The position numbers and the translations under genes are program-made. Of a stretch of DNA of 64,000 nt, positions 26,041 through 33,660 are shown piece after piece. Positions within the stretch are counted from its first letter, which is position 1. The number at the start of each line of letters is the position of its first letter. A model generated the notes under the pieces. That model made no database searches, was not told the DNA's origin, and saw nothing but the letters and a program-made list of their open reading frames with translations. Origin of the DNA: CADEDH01 sp963732695 (GTDB lineage: Bacteria; Actinomycetota; Acidimicrobiia; Acidimicrobiales; SZUA-35); assembly GCA_963732695.1 (NCBI GenBank), contig CAVTAP010000009.1:192306-256305 (forward strand), read 5' to 3'.

Positions 26041-26787
26041 ATGTCCGATGACGCAACCTTGGTCTCGATCTGGCTGGATGCAATAGATGCCCGTAACCGG
26101 GACGATCTGGCTGCCTATGCCAAGATCTTCGATGACAACGCTCACATCATGGTGAACGACAAGGTCATCTCAACCACCGCCGACGCGCATATCGCCTTCT
26201 GCCAGCGGGCGCAGTCGAATGGACTCACGGCCCAACGGAACCTGTCGGTGTCCGCCCGGGCGAACGTCGTCGCCTTCCACCAGAGCAACGAGTTCGCCGA
26301 CGGCACCCGAATCATCGCCGGCGGCCTGGCCCTATTCAACAGCGACGGCCTGATCACCGCCGGCCGCGCCCTCAACCGTCCCCAGACGACGCCCGACGGC
26401 GACACCGACCGGGAAGACCTCGACGAGGCGACGATCTTCACCCAATGGCAGAAATTGATGGACGCCTTCAACTCCGGCGATACCGACGCGATGGCAACGT
26501 TCTACGCCGACTCAGCTACCCACCTCGCCAACGATGTCACCGTGGCCAGGAACCGAACCGAACTGATCCGAGAAGTGTCAGCCGGCCGGGCCCGAGGCTT
26601 CACCGGCCGGCACCCCGAGTCGATGTGCTCGAAGGGGAACGTGCTGACCGAGCACTTCACCACCACCTTCGCCGACGGCACAGCTGGCCACGGCAGCCTG
26701 GTGGCCCTGTTCGCGGACGACGGCCAGATCCTGGCCACCCGCTCCCTGACTTGCGGAACCCCTCCCCTCGCCGATCAACCAGGCTGA
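26041..26787 (+). CDS. Tandem SnoaL/NTF2-domain protein
   Basis: A 248-residue protein with two consecutive NTF2-like domains. The first is about residues 1-120 (LVSIWLDAIDARNRDDLAAY, IFDDNAHIMV). The second is about 125-245 (FTQWQKLMDAFNSGDTDAMA, FYADSATHLAND). Each begins with the helix-kink-helix and acidic strand typical of the fold. Tandem fusion implies an intramolecular pseudo-dimer, as the fold usually dimerises. No catalytic signature is assignable. It is the second of three NTF2-fold genes in this accessory region. Confidence 0.7.
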   Translation: MSDDATLVSIWLDAIDARNRDDLAAYAKIFDDNAHIMVNDKVISTTADAHIAFCQRAQSNGLTAQRNLSVSARANVVAFHQSNEFADGTRIIAGGLALFNSDGLITAGRALNRPQTTPDGDTDREDLDEATIFTQWQKLMDAFNSGDTDAMATFYADSATHLANDVTVARNRTELIREVSAGRARGFTGRHPESMCSKGNVLTEHFTTTFADGTAGHGSLVALFADDGQILATRSLTCGTPPLADQPG

Positions 26788-26893
26788 GCTGAAACTGGCC
26801 CCTACCGTCTGGTCTGCTCGGGAGACAAGCACGGCCGAGTCGACGGTCACCTCAGCGTGCTGCGTGCCTAGGCCAGGCGCGTCTGGCCGGCCA

Positions 26894-28393
26894 TCAGCTG
26901 GTTCGGAAGTGCTGGACCAGTAGGTGTAGCCGGCCGGCCATCTCAGCGAGGTCGCCGGCCGACGCCGTCCGGATCCCAGTGTCGTCTCCCGATGCGATGG
27001 CGTTCGAGACTGCGGCTATCTGGTCCAGTTGGGTTGACATCTCGACGGTTGCGTGTGTCTGCTGCTCGACGGCCGCAGCGATGATCTGCTGGCCCTGATG
27101 AATGGTCTCGACCACTCGGGCGATGTCCTCGATGGTGACCGAGGCCCGTTGAGCGTCGTGCTGGATCGACTCGATTTTGGCCTGGACGGCGTCAGTGGCG
27201 GAGCTGCTGGCGTTCGCCAGGTCCTTTACCTCAGACGCCACGACCGCAAAGCCTCGCCCGTGGGTGCCAGCGCGGGCTGCCTCGATGGTGGCATTGAGCG
27301 CCAGAAGGTTGGTCTGGCGGGCGATACCTCCTATCAGATCGATGATCGTGCCGATCGCCTGGGCCGAGTGACCTAGATCGCCGACCAGGTCGCTGGCTGA
27401 GCTCCCGAGTTCGACCGCCGATCTGGCGACCTGGGCGGCCTGTTCGGTGTTGGTGGCAATGTGGTCGATTGAGCTGAGCAGCTCGCGCGTGGCGACGGCG
27501 ATGGTACCGACGTTGCCTGACACCTGACCACTGGCTGCCGCCAGCTCTTCGGACGATGAGGAGAGCTGACGCGCTATCTCGTGGATACCGCCGATCGCTC
27601 GGTCAGTCGTCTCCATGGTCTGGTTGAGTGCGTTCGCCATCCTGCCGACTTCATCGGCGGACTGGATGTCGCAGCGAACGCGGAGGTCCCCATCGGCGAT
27701 GTGTTGGAGTGCGGTTTCGATGGTTTGGAGTGGTCGGGTGATGGAGCGGGTGATGGCGGTGGCGACGGCGGTGGTGATGATGAGGGCGATGGCGGCGCCG
27801 AGGGCGAGGGCTTGTTTGATGGCGAGGAGGGCGGCGTCGAGTTCGGTGTCGGCGGTGGTTTGTTCCTGATCGGCGGTTTGTCGGGTGGCGTTGATCGTGT
27901 CTTGGACTTGTCGGGCCCGGTCGATCTCGGTTTGGAGGACGGTGGCGGCTTCGGGTGTTCCGGGGTCGGTGGCCAGCAGGGTGGGGAAGGTCGCGTCCAC
28001 CTCGTCGAGGTAGGTGTCGTAGGTGGTTCTCAGTGCGTTGACGGCGTCGATGAGTTGGGGGCTCAACTCGGTGGTGGTGAGGTTGTTCCAGGCTTCGTCG
28101 ATGATCTGGCTGGCCTGGTCGAGGGTGGTTTGGGCTGCTTGTCTGGCTTCGTCGGTCGTGGCGAGGAGGCCGTTGCGTTGTGCGATCTGGACGTCGCTCT
28201 GTTTCATGTCGAGTAGGGCGAGCTGTCGGTTGACGGCGGTGATCGACGCTCGGCGCTCGTTGACGCGGGTGATGGTGCCGACGTTGGAGTAGCTCACGGT
28301 GGTGAGGATGGCCAGGATCGTGAGCGAGAGGGCCACCAGCAAGGCGAGCTTGCGGCCAACCCGAAGATTGCGAAACAAACGAAACAAGCGCAT
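26894..28393 (-). CDS. Methyl-accepting chemotaxis protein (copy 1)
   Basis: A 499-residue chemoreceptor. Order: short Arg-rich start, TM1 (about 18-38), a periplasmic four-helix-bundle sensor, TM2 (about 195-218), a HAMP linker and a cytoplasmic signalling domain with the conserved hairpin tip (ARQTNLLALNATIEAARAG). The first roughly 230 residues are identical to the neighbouring receptor; HAMP and signalling parts differ. ATG 28393 is chosen at the MRLFRLFRNLRVGRK start. No che genes are visible nearby, so signalling partners must be elsewhere. The sensor part favours NNC and CAA/GAA codons, unlike the signalling part. Confidence 0.92.
   Translation of the reverse strand: MRLFRLFRNLRVGRKLALLVALSLTILAILTTVSYSNVGTITRVNERRASITAVNRQLALLDMKQSDVQIAQRNGLLATTDEARQAAQTTLDQASQIIDEAWNNLTTTELSPQLIDAVNALRTTYDTYLDEVDATFPTLLATDPGTPEAATVLQTEIDRARQVQDTINATRQTADQEQTTADTELDAALLAIKQALALGAAIALIITTAVATAITRSITRPLQTIETALQHIADGDLRVRCDIQSADEVGRMANALNQTMETTDRAIGGIHEIARQLSSSSEELAAASGQVSGNVGTIAVATRELLSSIDHIATNTEQAAQVARSAVELGSSASDLVGDLGHSAQAIGTIIDLIGGIARQTNLLALNATIEAARAGTHGRGFAVVASEVKDLANASSSATDAVQAKIESIQHDAQRASVTIEDIARVVETIHQGQQIIAAAVEQQTHATVEMSTQLDQIAAVSNAIASGDDTGIRTASAGDLAEMAGRLHLLVQHFRTS
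27694..28381 (-). repeat. 688-bp direct repeat, copy 1 (receptor N-terminal cassette)
   Basis: Bases 27694-28381 match 29312-29999 with no difference that I could find by eye (offset 1618). The repeat covers TM1, the sensor, TM2 and the start of HAMP. It stops abruptly inside HAMP, and at the other end a few codons from the start, where copy 1 has an extra LFR codon triplet. Confidence 0.92.
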
Positions 28394-28412
28394 GAACAGG
28401 CCTTTCGATCGC

Positions 28413-30002
28413 TCAGAGCCGGAACGTGCCGACAAGCATTTCCAGCTCCTGAGCCAGGTGAGCGAGTTCGGTAGCCGCCTGTTGCGTGTTCTCGGCGGCG
28501 CCGGCGACCTCGCTGGAAGCTGCGGCGGCGGTGCCGATCGCACCGGAGATCCGCTGGGCACCTCCCGCCACCTCCGTCAGGCTGCGGCTGATCTCACTGG
28601 TCGTGGCGGTCTGCTCTTCGACTGCGGCGGCGATGGCGCTCTGGGACTCGCTCATGTGCTGGATGACGTTGGCGATCTCGGAGATCGAGACCACAGCGGC
28701 CTGGACGTCGGCCATGACCGTGGCGATCCGCTGGCTGATGTCCGAGGTGGCGCCCGATGACCGGGTGGCCAGGTCCTTGACCTCGGTAGCAACGACAGCG
28801 AAGCCTTTGCCCGCGTCTCCGGCCCGGGCGGCCTCGATGGTGGCGTTCAGCGCCAGCAGGTTGGTCTGTTCCGCGATGTTGCTGATCATCCGGGCAAACT
28901 CGTCGATCCGGGCCGACGACTCGGTAAGCCCGTGCACGGTGAGCCGGGCCTGGTCGGCCAGCTCGATCGCCCGGGAGCTGGTCAGGGCGGCTTCGGCCGC
29001 GCTACGGGAAATCTCGTTGATCGAGGCCCGCATTTCCTCAGTGGCCGCGCCGACCGTCTGCACGGAGGCCGAAACGTCGCCGGCAGTCACTGCGGTCTGG
29101 CTCGCCGTCGAAGATGCGACGGACGAGTTGTCGGCCATCTGCCGACTGACTGCCGACAGCTCCTCCGAGGCGCTGGCCAGCGTGCTCGTGTGCCCCGAGA
29201 TCTGGCGCACGGCATCGGCGATGGCCTCGAGCAGGCTGTTCACGGAGCGGGCGACGCCACCGAACTCGTTCGAGGCCGAGGCGTCGAGCCGGGTCGTCAG
29301 ATCCAGGTGGCCGGCGATGTGTTGGAGTGCGGTTTCGATGGTTTGGAGTGGTCGGGTGATGGAGCGGGTGATGGCGGTGGCGACGGCGGTGGTGATGATG
29401 AGGGCGATGGCGGCGCCGAGGGCGAGGGCTTGTTTGATGGCGAGGAGGGCGGCGTCGAGTTCGGTGTCGGCGGTGGTTTGTTCCTGATCGGCGGTTTGTC
29501 GGGTGGCGTTGATCGTGTCTTGGACTTGTCGGGCCCGGTCGATCTCGGTTTGGAGGACGGTGGCGGCTTCGGGTGTTCCGGGGTCGGTGGCCAGCAGGGT
29601 GGGGAAGGTCGCGTCCACCTCGTCGAGGTAGGTGTCGTAGGTGGTTCTCAGTGCGTTGACGGCGTCGATGAGTTGGGGGCTCAACTCGGTGGTGGTGAGG
29701 TTGTTCCAGGCTTCGTCGATGATCTGGCTGGCCTGGTCGAGGGTGGTTTGGGCTGCTTGTCTGGCTTCGTCGGTCGTGGCGAGGAGGCCGTTGCGTTGTG
29801 CGATCTGGACGTCGCTCTGTTTCATGTCGAGTAGGGCGAGCTGTCGGTTGACGGCGGTGATCGACGCTCGGCGCTCGTTGACGCGGGTGATGGTGCCGAC
29901 GTTGGAGTAGCTCACGGTGGTGAGGATGGCCAGGATCGTGAGCGAGAGGGCCACCAGCAAGGCGAGCTTGCGGCCAACCCGAAGATTGCGAAACAAACGC
30001 AT
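28413..30002 (-). CDS. Methyl-accepting chemotaxis protein (copy 2)
   Basis: A 529-residue chemoreceptor with the same N-terminal sensor cassette as its neighbour, joined to a different HAMP and signalling domain. The signalling hairpin reads AEQTNLLALNATIEAARAG; flanking helices and the C-terminus (ELEMLVGTFRL) differ from copy 1. It ends with a glutamine/alanine-rich helix and no CheR/CheB docking pentapeptide. It lies 19 bases upstream of copy 1 and was probably co-transcribed with it. A shared sensor with diverged outputs would let one stimulus feed two signalling arrays, or it reflects a recent gene conversion. Confidence 0.92.
   Translation of the reverse strand: MRLFRNLRVGRKLALLVALSLTILAILTTVSYSNVGTITRVNERRASITAVNRQLALLDMKQSDVQIAQRNGLLATTDEARQAAQTTLDQASQIIDEAWNNLTTTELSPQLIDAVNALRTTYDTYLDEVDATFPTLLATDPGTPEAATVLQTEIDRARQVQDTINATRQTADQEQTTADTELDAALLAIKQALALGAAIALIITTAVATAITRSITRPLQTIETALQHIAGHLDLTTRLDASASNEFGGVARSVNSLLEAIADAVRQISGHTSTLASASEELSAVSRQMADNSSVASSTASQTAVTAGDVSASVQTVGAATEEMRASINEISRSAAEAALTSSRAIELADQARLTVHGLTESSARIDEFARMISNIAEQTNLLALNATIEAARAGDAGKGFAVVATEVKDLATRSSGATSDISQRIATVMADVQAAVVSISEIANVIQHMSESQSAIAAAVEEQTATTSEISRSLTEVAGGAQRISGAIGTAAAASSEVAGAAENTQQAATELAHLAQELEMLVGTFRL
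29312..29999 (-). repeat. 688-bp direct repeat, copy 2
   Basis: Counterpart of 27694-28381, within the second chemoreceptor. Identity of both copies implies a very recent duplication or conversion. The cassette's codon preference is alike in both and differs from the two signalling domains. Confidence 0.92.
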
Positions 30003-30009
30003 GAACGGC

Positions 30010-30300
30010 TATCGGCAATCCCGAGCCGCTCTGAAGCCACCTGGGCGGCGGCCGTCCCCTGCTTGCGCCCGAAGAGCGCGCGGGCCGAGACGGCCTGCGG
30101 CCTCCCGCTGCATGCTCGGGGTGACCTGGCAGTAAAGGTGGTGAACAACGTCGGGTCAGCGTGGCCGAGCCGCTCGGCGGCGATCCTCGGCCACTCCGCT
30201 GGCAAGCATCAGCGTGGGGCTCGTTGTGGCGCAGGCCGTGCGCTGTGCGCCTGGGGAGGCCCAGCTCCATCCCCACCAGCAGCACGGCCGACGTGATCGA
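30010..30300 (-). pseudogene. Tyrosine integrase relic, catalytic C-terminal part
   Basis: On the minus strand, pieces of a phage-type integrase C-terminus appear in different frames. HGLRH is followed by TLMLASGVA one frame over, then RIAAERLGHADPTLF in the next, then YCQVTPSMQREAAGRLG with the presumed catalytic tyrosine. At least three frame changes occur in about 200 bases and the N-terminal two-thirds is absent. It lies next to element-end motifs and an att core (30474-30501), as expected for an integrase near its attachment site. Confidence 0.8.
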
Positions 30301-30366
30301 GGCGCTGGCGCCTGGGGCGGGTCACGTACCCGTCATCGAGCTACGTCGACGCATCGTGGGCCTCAC
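30287..30366 (+). repeat. 80-bp diverged repeat, copy 1 (coding tail relic)
   Basis: About 75 percent identical to 33174-33253. Both read on the plus strand as the end of a protein: ADVIEALAP here and ADVIDALKP there, each followed by PVIELR and then a stop. Both sit against an integrase relic. Changes mostly preserve the protein pattern, so this looks like the tail of a former gene conserved in two related elements. Family not recognised. Confidence 0.6.
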
Positions 30367-30398
30367 CTCGCAGGCCCACTGACGGGTCGTTCGCTGGC

Positions 30399-30421
30399 GG
30401 ATCTTCTCACCCATCTTCTCA
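30399..30421 (+). repeat. Doubled TTCTCA motif A (possible integrase arm site)
   Basis: GGAT-C-TTCTCA-N6-TTCTCA. It begins exactly 75 bases before the att core at 30474, the same spacing as motif D before the att core at 35313. The repeated 6-mer at about one helical turn (12 bases) resembles arm-type binding sites of tyrosine integrases. Confidence 0.6.
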
Positions 30422-30473
30422 GCGCCGTGGAGAGCAGTTGCGATCAGCTCATCGACAGGGCCCTGGGCTGGGT

Positions 30474-30501
30474 GTTCTCAGCGCGCTCGGAGGGATTCGA
30501 A
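30474..30501 (+). repeat. Attachment-site core, left copy
   Basis: A 28-bp sequence identical to 35313-35340. With one mismatch the match extends to 34 bp (30468-30501). The last 19 bases are the 3' part of tRNA-Arg (T-arm and acceptor strand) without the rest of the tRNA. This is the classical mark of tRNA-targeted site-specific integration. Confidence 0.88.
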
Positions 30502-30622
30502 GGAGGAGAGCCGTTCACCGCCGGTCGCTGTTTTCTGCCACAGGCCCGGACATGCCCGCTGACGTGGCCGGACTAAGTTGTCGCCGGGCTCGTCGTCCCG
30601 TTTTGTCCCCTGTTGCTTTGGC

Positions 30623-30644
30623 GGATGTTCTCACCGTGTTCTCA
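30623..30644 (+). repeat. Doubled TTCTCA motif B
   Basis: GGATG-TTCTCA-N5-TTCTCA, preceded by GGC like motifs A and C. It overlaps the stop codon of the small gene ending at 30642. No att core lies 75 bases downstream, so it may mark an opposite element arm or a degraded end. Confidence 0.5.
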
Positions 30645-30962
30645 GCTGGTGGGTGCCGGGGTGACGAACTCGACCCGGCGCAACTCGACGATGCCGTCGT
30701 CGAGGAGGCGGGCGTCGTACATCACCCATCCGGGCGTGGAGAACGGTGGTCGGGCCGGGAACACCGAGCGGCGCCACCGGCTCGGGTCACGGCCGGGGAT
30801 CTCGAACAGCTCGGTCCAGTTGGCAACGAAGTCGCCGCCGGCCTCATCGTCGTGGCCCTGGCGTGACCATTCGAGTTGGTCGATCGGATCAGGAAGGACG
30901 AGCGCTAGTCGAGCCCAGAACGGTGGCCCGATGGCGTAACCGATCGGCTCGGTCGTGCTCAA
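30642..30962 (-). CDS. Small protein of unknown function, last of a coupled trio
   Basis: A 106-residue protein rich in Trp, Pro and acidic residues (PPFWARLALVLPDPIDQLEW near the N-terminus). Its TTG start overlaps the stop of the preceding gene in a TTGA arrangement (30959-30962), a sign of translational coupling. No family recognised. With its two upstream neighbours it could be a small island-borne module such as a toxin-antitoxin-like set, but nothing in the sequence proves this. Confidence 0.5.
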   Translation of the reverse strand: MSTTEPIGYAIGPPFWARLALVLPDPIDQLEWSRQGHDDEAGGDFVANWTELFEIPGRDPSRWRRSVFPARPPFSTPGWVMYDARLLDDGIVELRRVEFVTPAPTS

Positions 30963-31126
30963 TCGTCGTCGAGGGGGCCGAGCGCTAGGAGGTGCTCGAC
31001 CGCCGCCCGGTCTGACGGAGCGAGTTCAGCGAGATCGCCGGGGCGCAGGGATCGGCGCGCGGGTGACCCCGGACCGGGGAGTCGGGGGGCCCTCGCAACC
31101 GCCGGTGCGTTTCGCTCAGGAGTCAT
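30959..31126 (-). CDS. 55-residue protein, middle of a coupled trio
   Basis: Starts at ATG 31126, overlapping the end of the upstream gene by 11 bases, and ends in the TTGA overlap with the downstream gene. It is Pro/Arg-rich at the N-terminus and acidic at the C-terminus (LRPGDLAELAPSDRAAVEHL, ending DDD). A helical C-terminus with acidic tail would suit a small binding partner. No family recognised. Confidence 0.4.
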   Translation of the reverse strand: MTPERNAPAVARAPRLPGPGSPARRSLRPGDLAELAPSDRAAVEHLLALGPLDDD

Positions 31127-31379
31127 CGGCGACACGATACTCGCGCTTGGTCGCAGTGGGGCCGACCGATCCACTGGAGGACGTGGCCTGGAAGTCCGGG
31201 ATGCTGCTGGAGGACTTCCATTCGACGGCGAGCTTCGGGGCCCTGAGCGAGGCAGCAAGGGCCGACGGCTGATCGTGGCGGGAGATCTCGATTGCTCTGG
31301 GCCAGGCCAACGACGACGCCGTTCGCTCGATGCGTTGGCGCTCTCCAGCGCAGTGCCACCGCCGCACGGTCAGGGACAA
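31116..31379 (-). CDS. Small protein or truncated gene, first of a coupled trio
   Basis: An 87-codon frame opening at TTG 31379 and ending at 31116. From about residue 17 on, third positions are GC-rich as in real coding sequence (IERTASSLAWPRAIEI, then LRAPKLAVEWKSSSSIPDFQ). The weak start and unconvincing first 15 residues suggest either a different start or loss of the original N-terminus. It overlaps the next gene. Confidence 0.35.
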   Translation of the reverse strand: MSLTVRRWHCAGERQRIERTASSLAWPRAIEISRHDQPSALAASLRAPKLAVEWKSSSSIPDFQATSSSGSVGPTATKREYRVADDS

Positions 31380-31460
31380 ATGCGAATCGATCTGTAGCGC
31401 CGATCCTCAGACTGATGTATGTTCCGCACCATCGAAGGCGGTCGTGGTTAGTTAGTTGGT

Positions 31461-31877
31461 ATGAGGGACATGATGGGTCAGTTGGCCGACAAGACGCGCC
31501 TAATCCTTGGCGCCTTCAATTCGGGGGACTTCGACGCTCTCCCCGACTTGGTCGCCGAAAACTACATCGACCACCACGTCCCCGAGCTGATTCCCCCAGG
31601 ACCTCAGGGCGTGCAGGCCTGGTTCGCGGCTCTCCGTGCTGCCTTTGATGCGCAGATCGAAGTACTGGACCTTGTCGAGTCGGCGGACCGTGTGGCAGCG
31701 CGATTCAGATTTGCTGGTAACCACATTGGTGAATTCAACGGCATTCCCGCCACGAACCGGCCCTTCTCTGCCGAATTCATGAGTGTAGATCGATACGAAG
31801 GCGGGAAGCTCGTCGAACGATGGGAAGTTGGGGACATGCTCGGCCTGCTCCAGCAAATCGGTGTTCTGCCGGAATAA
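31461..31877 (+). CDS. SnoaL-like ester cyclase family protein
   Basis: A 138-residue protein matching the SnoaL-like polyketide/ester cyclase family: NSGDFDALPDLVAENYIDHH, then GPQGVQAWFAALRAAFDAQI and the C-terminal RYEGGKLVERWEVGDMLGLL. In polyketide enzymes this fold closes rings by aldol chemistry; most bacterial homologues are uncharacterised. It is followed after 13 bases by the GYD gene, so the two form a small operon inside the tRNA-bounded element. Confidence 0.85.
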   Translation: MRDMMGQLADKTRLILGAFNSGDFDALPDLVAENYIDHHVPELIPPGPQGVQAWFAALRAAFDAQIEVLDLVESADRVAARFRFAGNHIGEFNGIPATNRPFSAEFMSVDRYEGGKLVERWEVGDMLGLLQQIGVLPE

Positions 31878-31890
31878 AGGAGCATTTGCA

Positions 31891-32223
31891 GTGATTCGAC
31901 TGGCAGGATTTGGTAAGTACAGCGCTCAAGGAGCAGCGGGAGTTCTCGCCGATGGCTTTGCCTCGAGGAAGGAGACGTTAGCAAAACTTGCCTCTGACTT
32001 CGGAGGTCAGCAGCACGGATATTGGGTAGTGAGCGATGTCCGGTGGGACTTCATGTTCATGTGGGAGATCCCAGAGCAGTCTCTGCTAGCAGCCCGAGCG
32101 GCCTTCTTAGCTGCACAGGCCTCCGGTGGATTCGTCGACTCGCAGACCTTCACGCTCTTGGAGCCGGAGGCGGTGGACGCCGGCCGGGAGTCAATGCCGG
32201 GGTATCAGGCTCCCGGAATTTAG
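31891..32223 (+). CDS. GYD domain protein
   Basis: A 110-residue protein resembling the GYD family of small ferredoxin-like-fold proteins: GKYSAQGAAGVLADGFASRK, then LASDFGGQQHGYWVVSDVRW and a C-terminal FTLLEPEAVDA. GTG 31891 is chosen because AAAGGAG precedes it at suitable distance. Function of the family is unknown. It shares a transcription unit with the SnoaL gene. Confidence 0.75.
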   Translation: MIRLAGFGKYSAQGAAGVLADGFASRKETLAKLASDFGGQQHGYWVVSDVRWDFMFMWEIPEQSLLAARAAFLAAQASGGFVDSQTFTLLEPEAVDAGRESMPGYQAPGI

Positions 32224-32301
32224 GAACACCTGAGCCCGAGACGACGTGAGATCGAGCTGGTAGAGGCCGACTGGTCCTCGCCGCCCTTTCTATGCAGCGG
32301 C

Positions 32302-32323
32302 GGATATTCTCACCGCGTTCTCA
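32302..32323 (+). repeat. Doubled TTCTCA motif C
   Basis: GGATA-TTCTCA-N5-TTCTCA, about 60 bases beyond the broken 3' end of the integrase relic. Same pattern as motifs A, B and D. Confidence 0.5.
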
Positions 32324-32381
32324 CGCTCTCGACGTTCGCCACTCATTCCCAGACCAGAGGCAGTAAATGGCTTCACCTAGA

Positions 32382-33183
32382 TTAGCCCCGCTTAAACATG
32401 AGCCCGCAAGGGAGGCTCTTGCCGGTGGACGGGACGAGTGCATAGCCAAGGGTGGCAGCGAACTCCGAGATACGGACGTGCTGCCGATCGAGATCTACCT
32501 GGGGCCACCGCAGCCAGACGAGCTCCCCGATGCGGAGGCCGGCGCCCAGGAGGAACGCCCAGAGCGGCCATAGCCGGTCGCCTTCCTGCCAGGCGAGGAA
32601 CGTGCGGGCTTGCTCCGGGTCCAGTGCGCCGGCGTGCTCCGGACCTTGGCCGGCGGCCGTGAGAGCAGGACAGGATTGGCCCGGGTGATGCCATGGGCGG
32701 TGGCGTACTTGTAGGCGGCATTCAGTGGGGCCCGGGCCAAGCGGATGGTGTTGGACGACAGGCCCCGCTTGTCCTTGAGGGCGCCGGACCGGGCGAGGTC
32801 GAGTTGCCACTGAGTGACGCGCTGGGCCGTTAGCTTGTGCACGTTGACGTCACCCAGGGTGCGGGACGATGTAGCTGTCAACGTAGTTCCGGTAGTTGAA
32901 CAGGGTCTTGGGGGCGAGCCGGTTCATCGCCTCGGCCTCCACCAGGTACAGCTCCAGTAGACCGGCCACCGTCAGCTCCCGATGATCGACCGATGGCGGG
33001 TCCCGGCGGAGGGCGGCGAACTCGTCGAGCGCCTTCTGCCGGGCCAGTGTCGCATCGGCGGCCGTCGCATAGTCGCGCCTGGTGTCCTGCTTCCACTGGC
33101 CGGTGGTCGGGTCGATGTGGCTGCGGACCTTGAAGTACCACGTCCCGTTGCGGGATCGGTAGACACCCGAGTGCCGACGTCAT
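32382..33183 (-). pseudogene. Tyrosine integrase, frameshifted and C-terminally truncated
   Basis: On the minus strand an integrase can be read through three frames. The first has an arm-binding segment (HSGVYRSRNGTWYFKV, DPTTGQWKQDTRRDYATAA) and the start of the core-binding domain, ending at a TGA after YIVPHPG. The next frame continues DVNVHKLTAQRVTQWQLDLA and YKYATAHGITRANPVL. The third gives ALDPEQARTFLAWQEGDRLW and GAGLRIGELVWLRWPQVDLD, which contains the first catalytic arginine region. The frame then ends before any HxxR or catalytic tyrosine, so the enzyme is dead. Similar actinobacterial integrases target tRNA genes. Confidence 0.85.
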
Positions 33184-33253
33184 CGATGCATTGAAGCCTG
33201 CAGCCGATCAAGCGCCCGTCATCGAGCTACGCCACCGCATCGCCAGCCTCACG
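33174..33253 (+). repeat. 80-bp diverged repeat, copy 2
   Basis: Counterpart of 30287-30366, abutting the 5' end of this integrase relic; reads ADVIDALKP, then PVIELR and a stop. In both copies the repeat lies on the same side of an integrase piece, so it belonged to the original element backbone. Confidence 0.6.
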
Positions 33254-33273
33254 ACGTAAGCATCGACTCTCTG

Positions 33274-33660
33274 CTACGCCAACCCCGAGAACGTGGCGGT
33301 GCCGACGATGACGTCATTCCCTTTACTGTCCCGAACCCACACCTGGGCCGAGATCGGACTCGTGGTAGTCAGAACTCCACCGGCGACTACGGTGTCTCCC
33401 ACCAGCACTGGCCTGATGAACTTGATATCGAGCTGCCCATTGCGTAGCCAGTCTGAACCGAAGTTCTGTGTCAGCATTCGGTTGAGGACGCCACCACTGA
33501 TCATTCCATGCGCAATCCGAGACGGGAATCCGAGACGCTGTGCTGCGGAGTCCTCGAAGTGGATCGGATTGAAATCGTCGGCCACCTCTGCATACAGCTG
33601 GACAACCGAGCCATCGATAGTGTGTTCAGTAGTAGATAGGGGATCACCGGGCGAACTCAA
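33274..33660 (-). CDS. MaoC-like hydratase subunit
   Basis: A 128-residue hotdog-fold protein with the hydratase-2 signature (AEVADDFNPIHFEDSAAQRLGF, split here as DDFNPIHF and IAHGMISGG). The Asp and His of NPIH are the usual catalytic pair for hydration of enoyl-CoA. It overlaps the preceding hotdog gene by four bases (ATGA), so the two are probably made together as a heterodimer. Its codon use is less GC-rich than that of the flanking chromosome. Confidence 0.85.
   Translation of the reverse strand: MSSPGDPLSTTEHTIDGSVVQLYAEVADDFNPIHFEDSAAQRLGFPSRIAHGMISGGVLNRMLTQNFGSDWLRNGQLDIKFIRPVLVGDTVVAGGVLTTTSPISAQVWVRDSKGNDVIVGTATFSGLA

Noticed and set aside
27694..29999. The 688-bp repeat as an insertion sequence or transposon
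   Set aside because: It has no transposase or terminal inverted repeats and lies in frame inside two receptor genes, covering a defined protein module.
29038..30285. A 415-codon frame running across the chemoreceptor on the minus strand
   Set aside because: Only its first 35 codons match integrase sequence; the rest is an out-of-frame reading of the chemoreceptor. Treated as part of the integrase relic.
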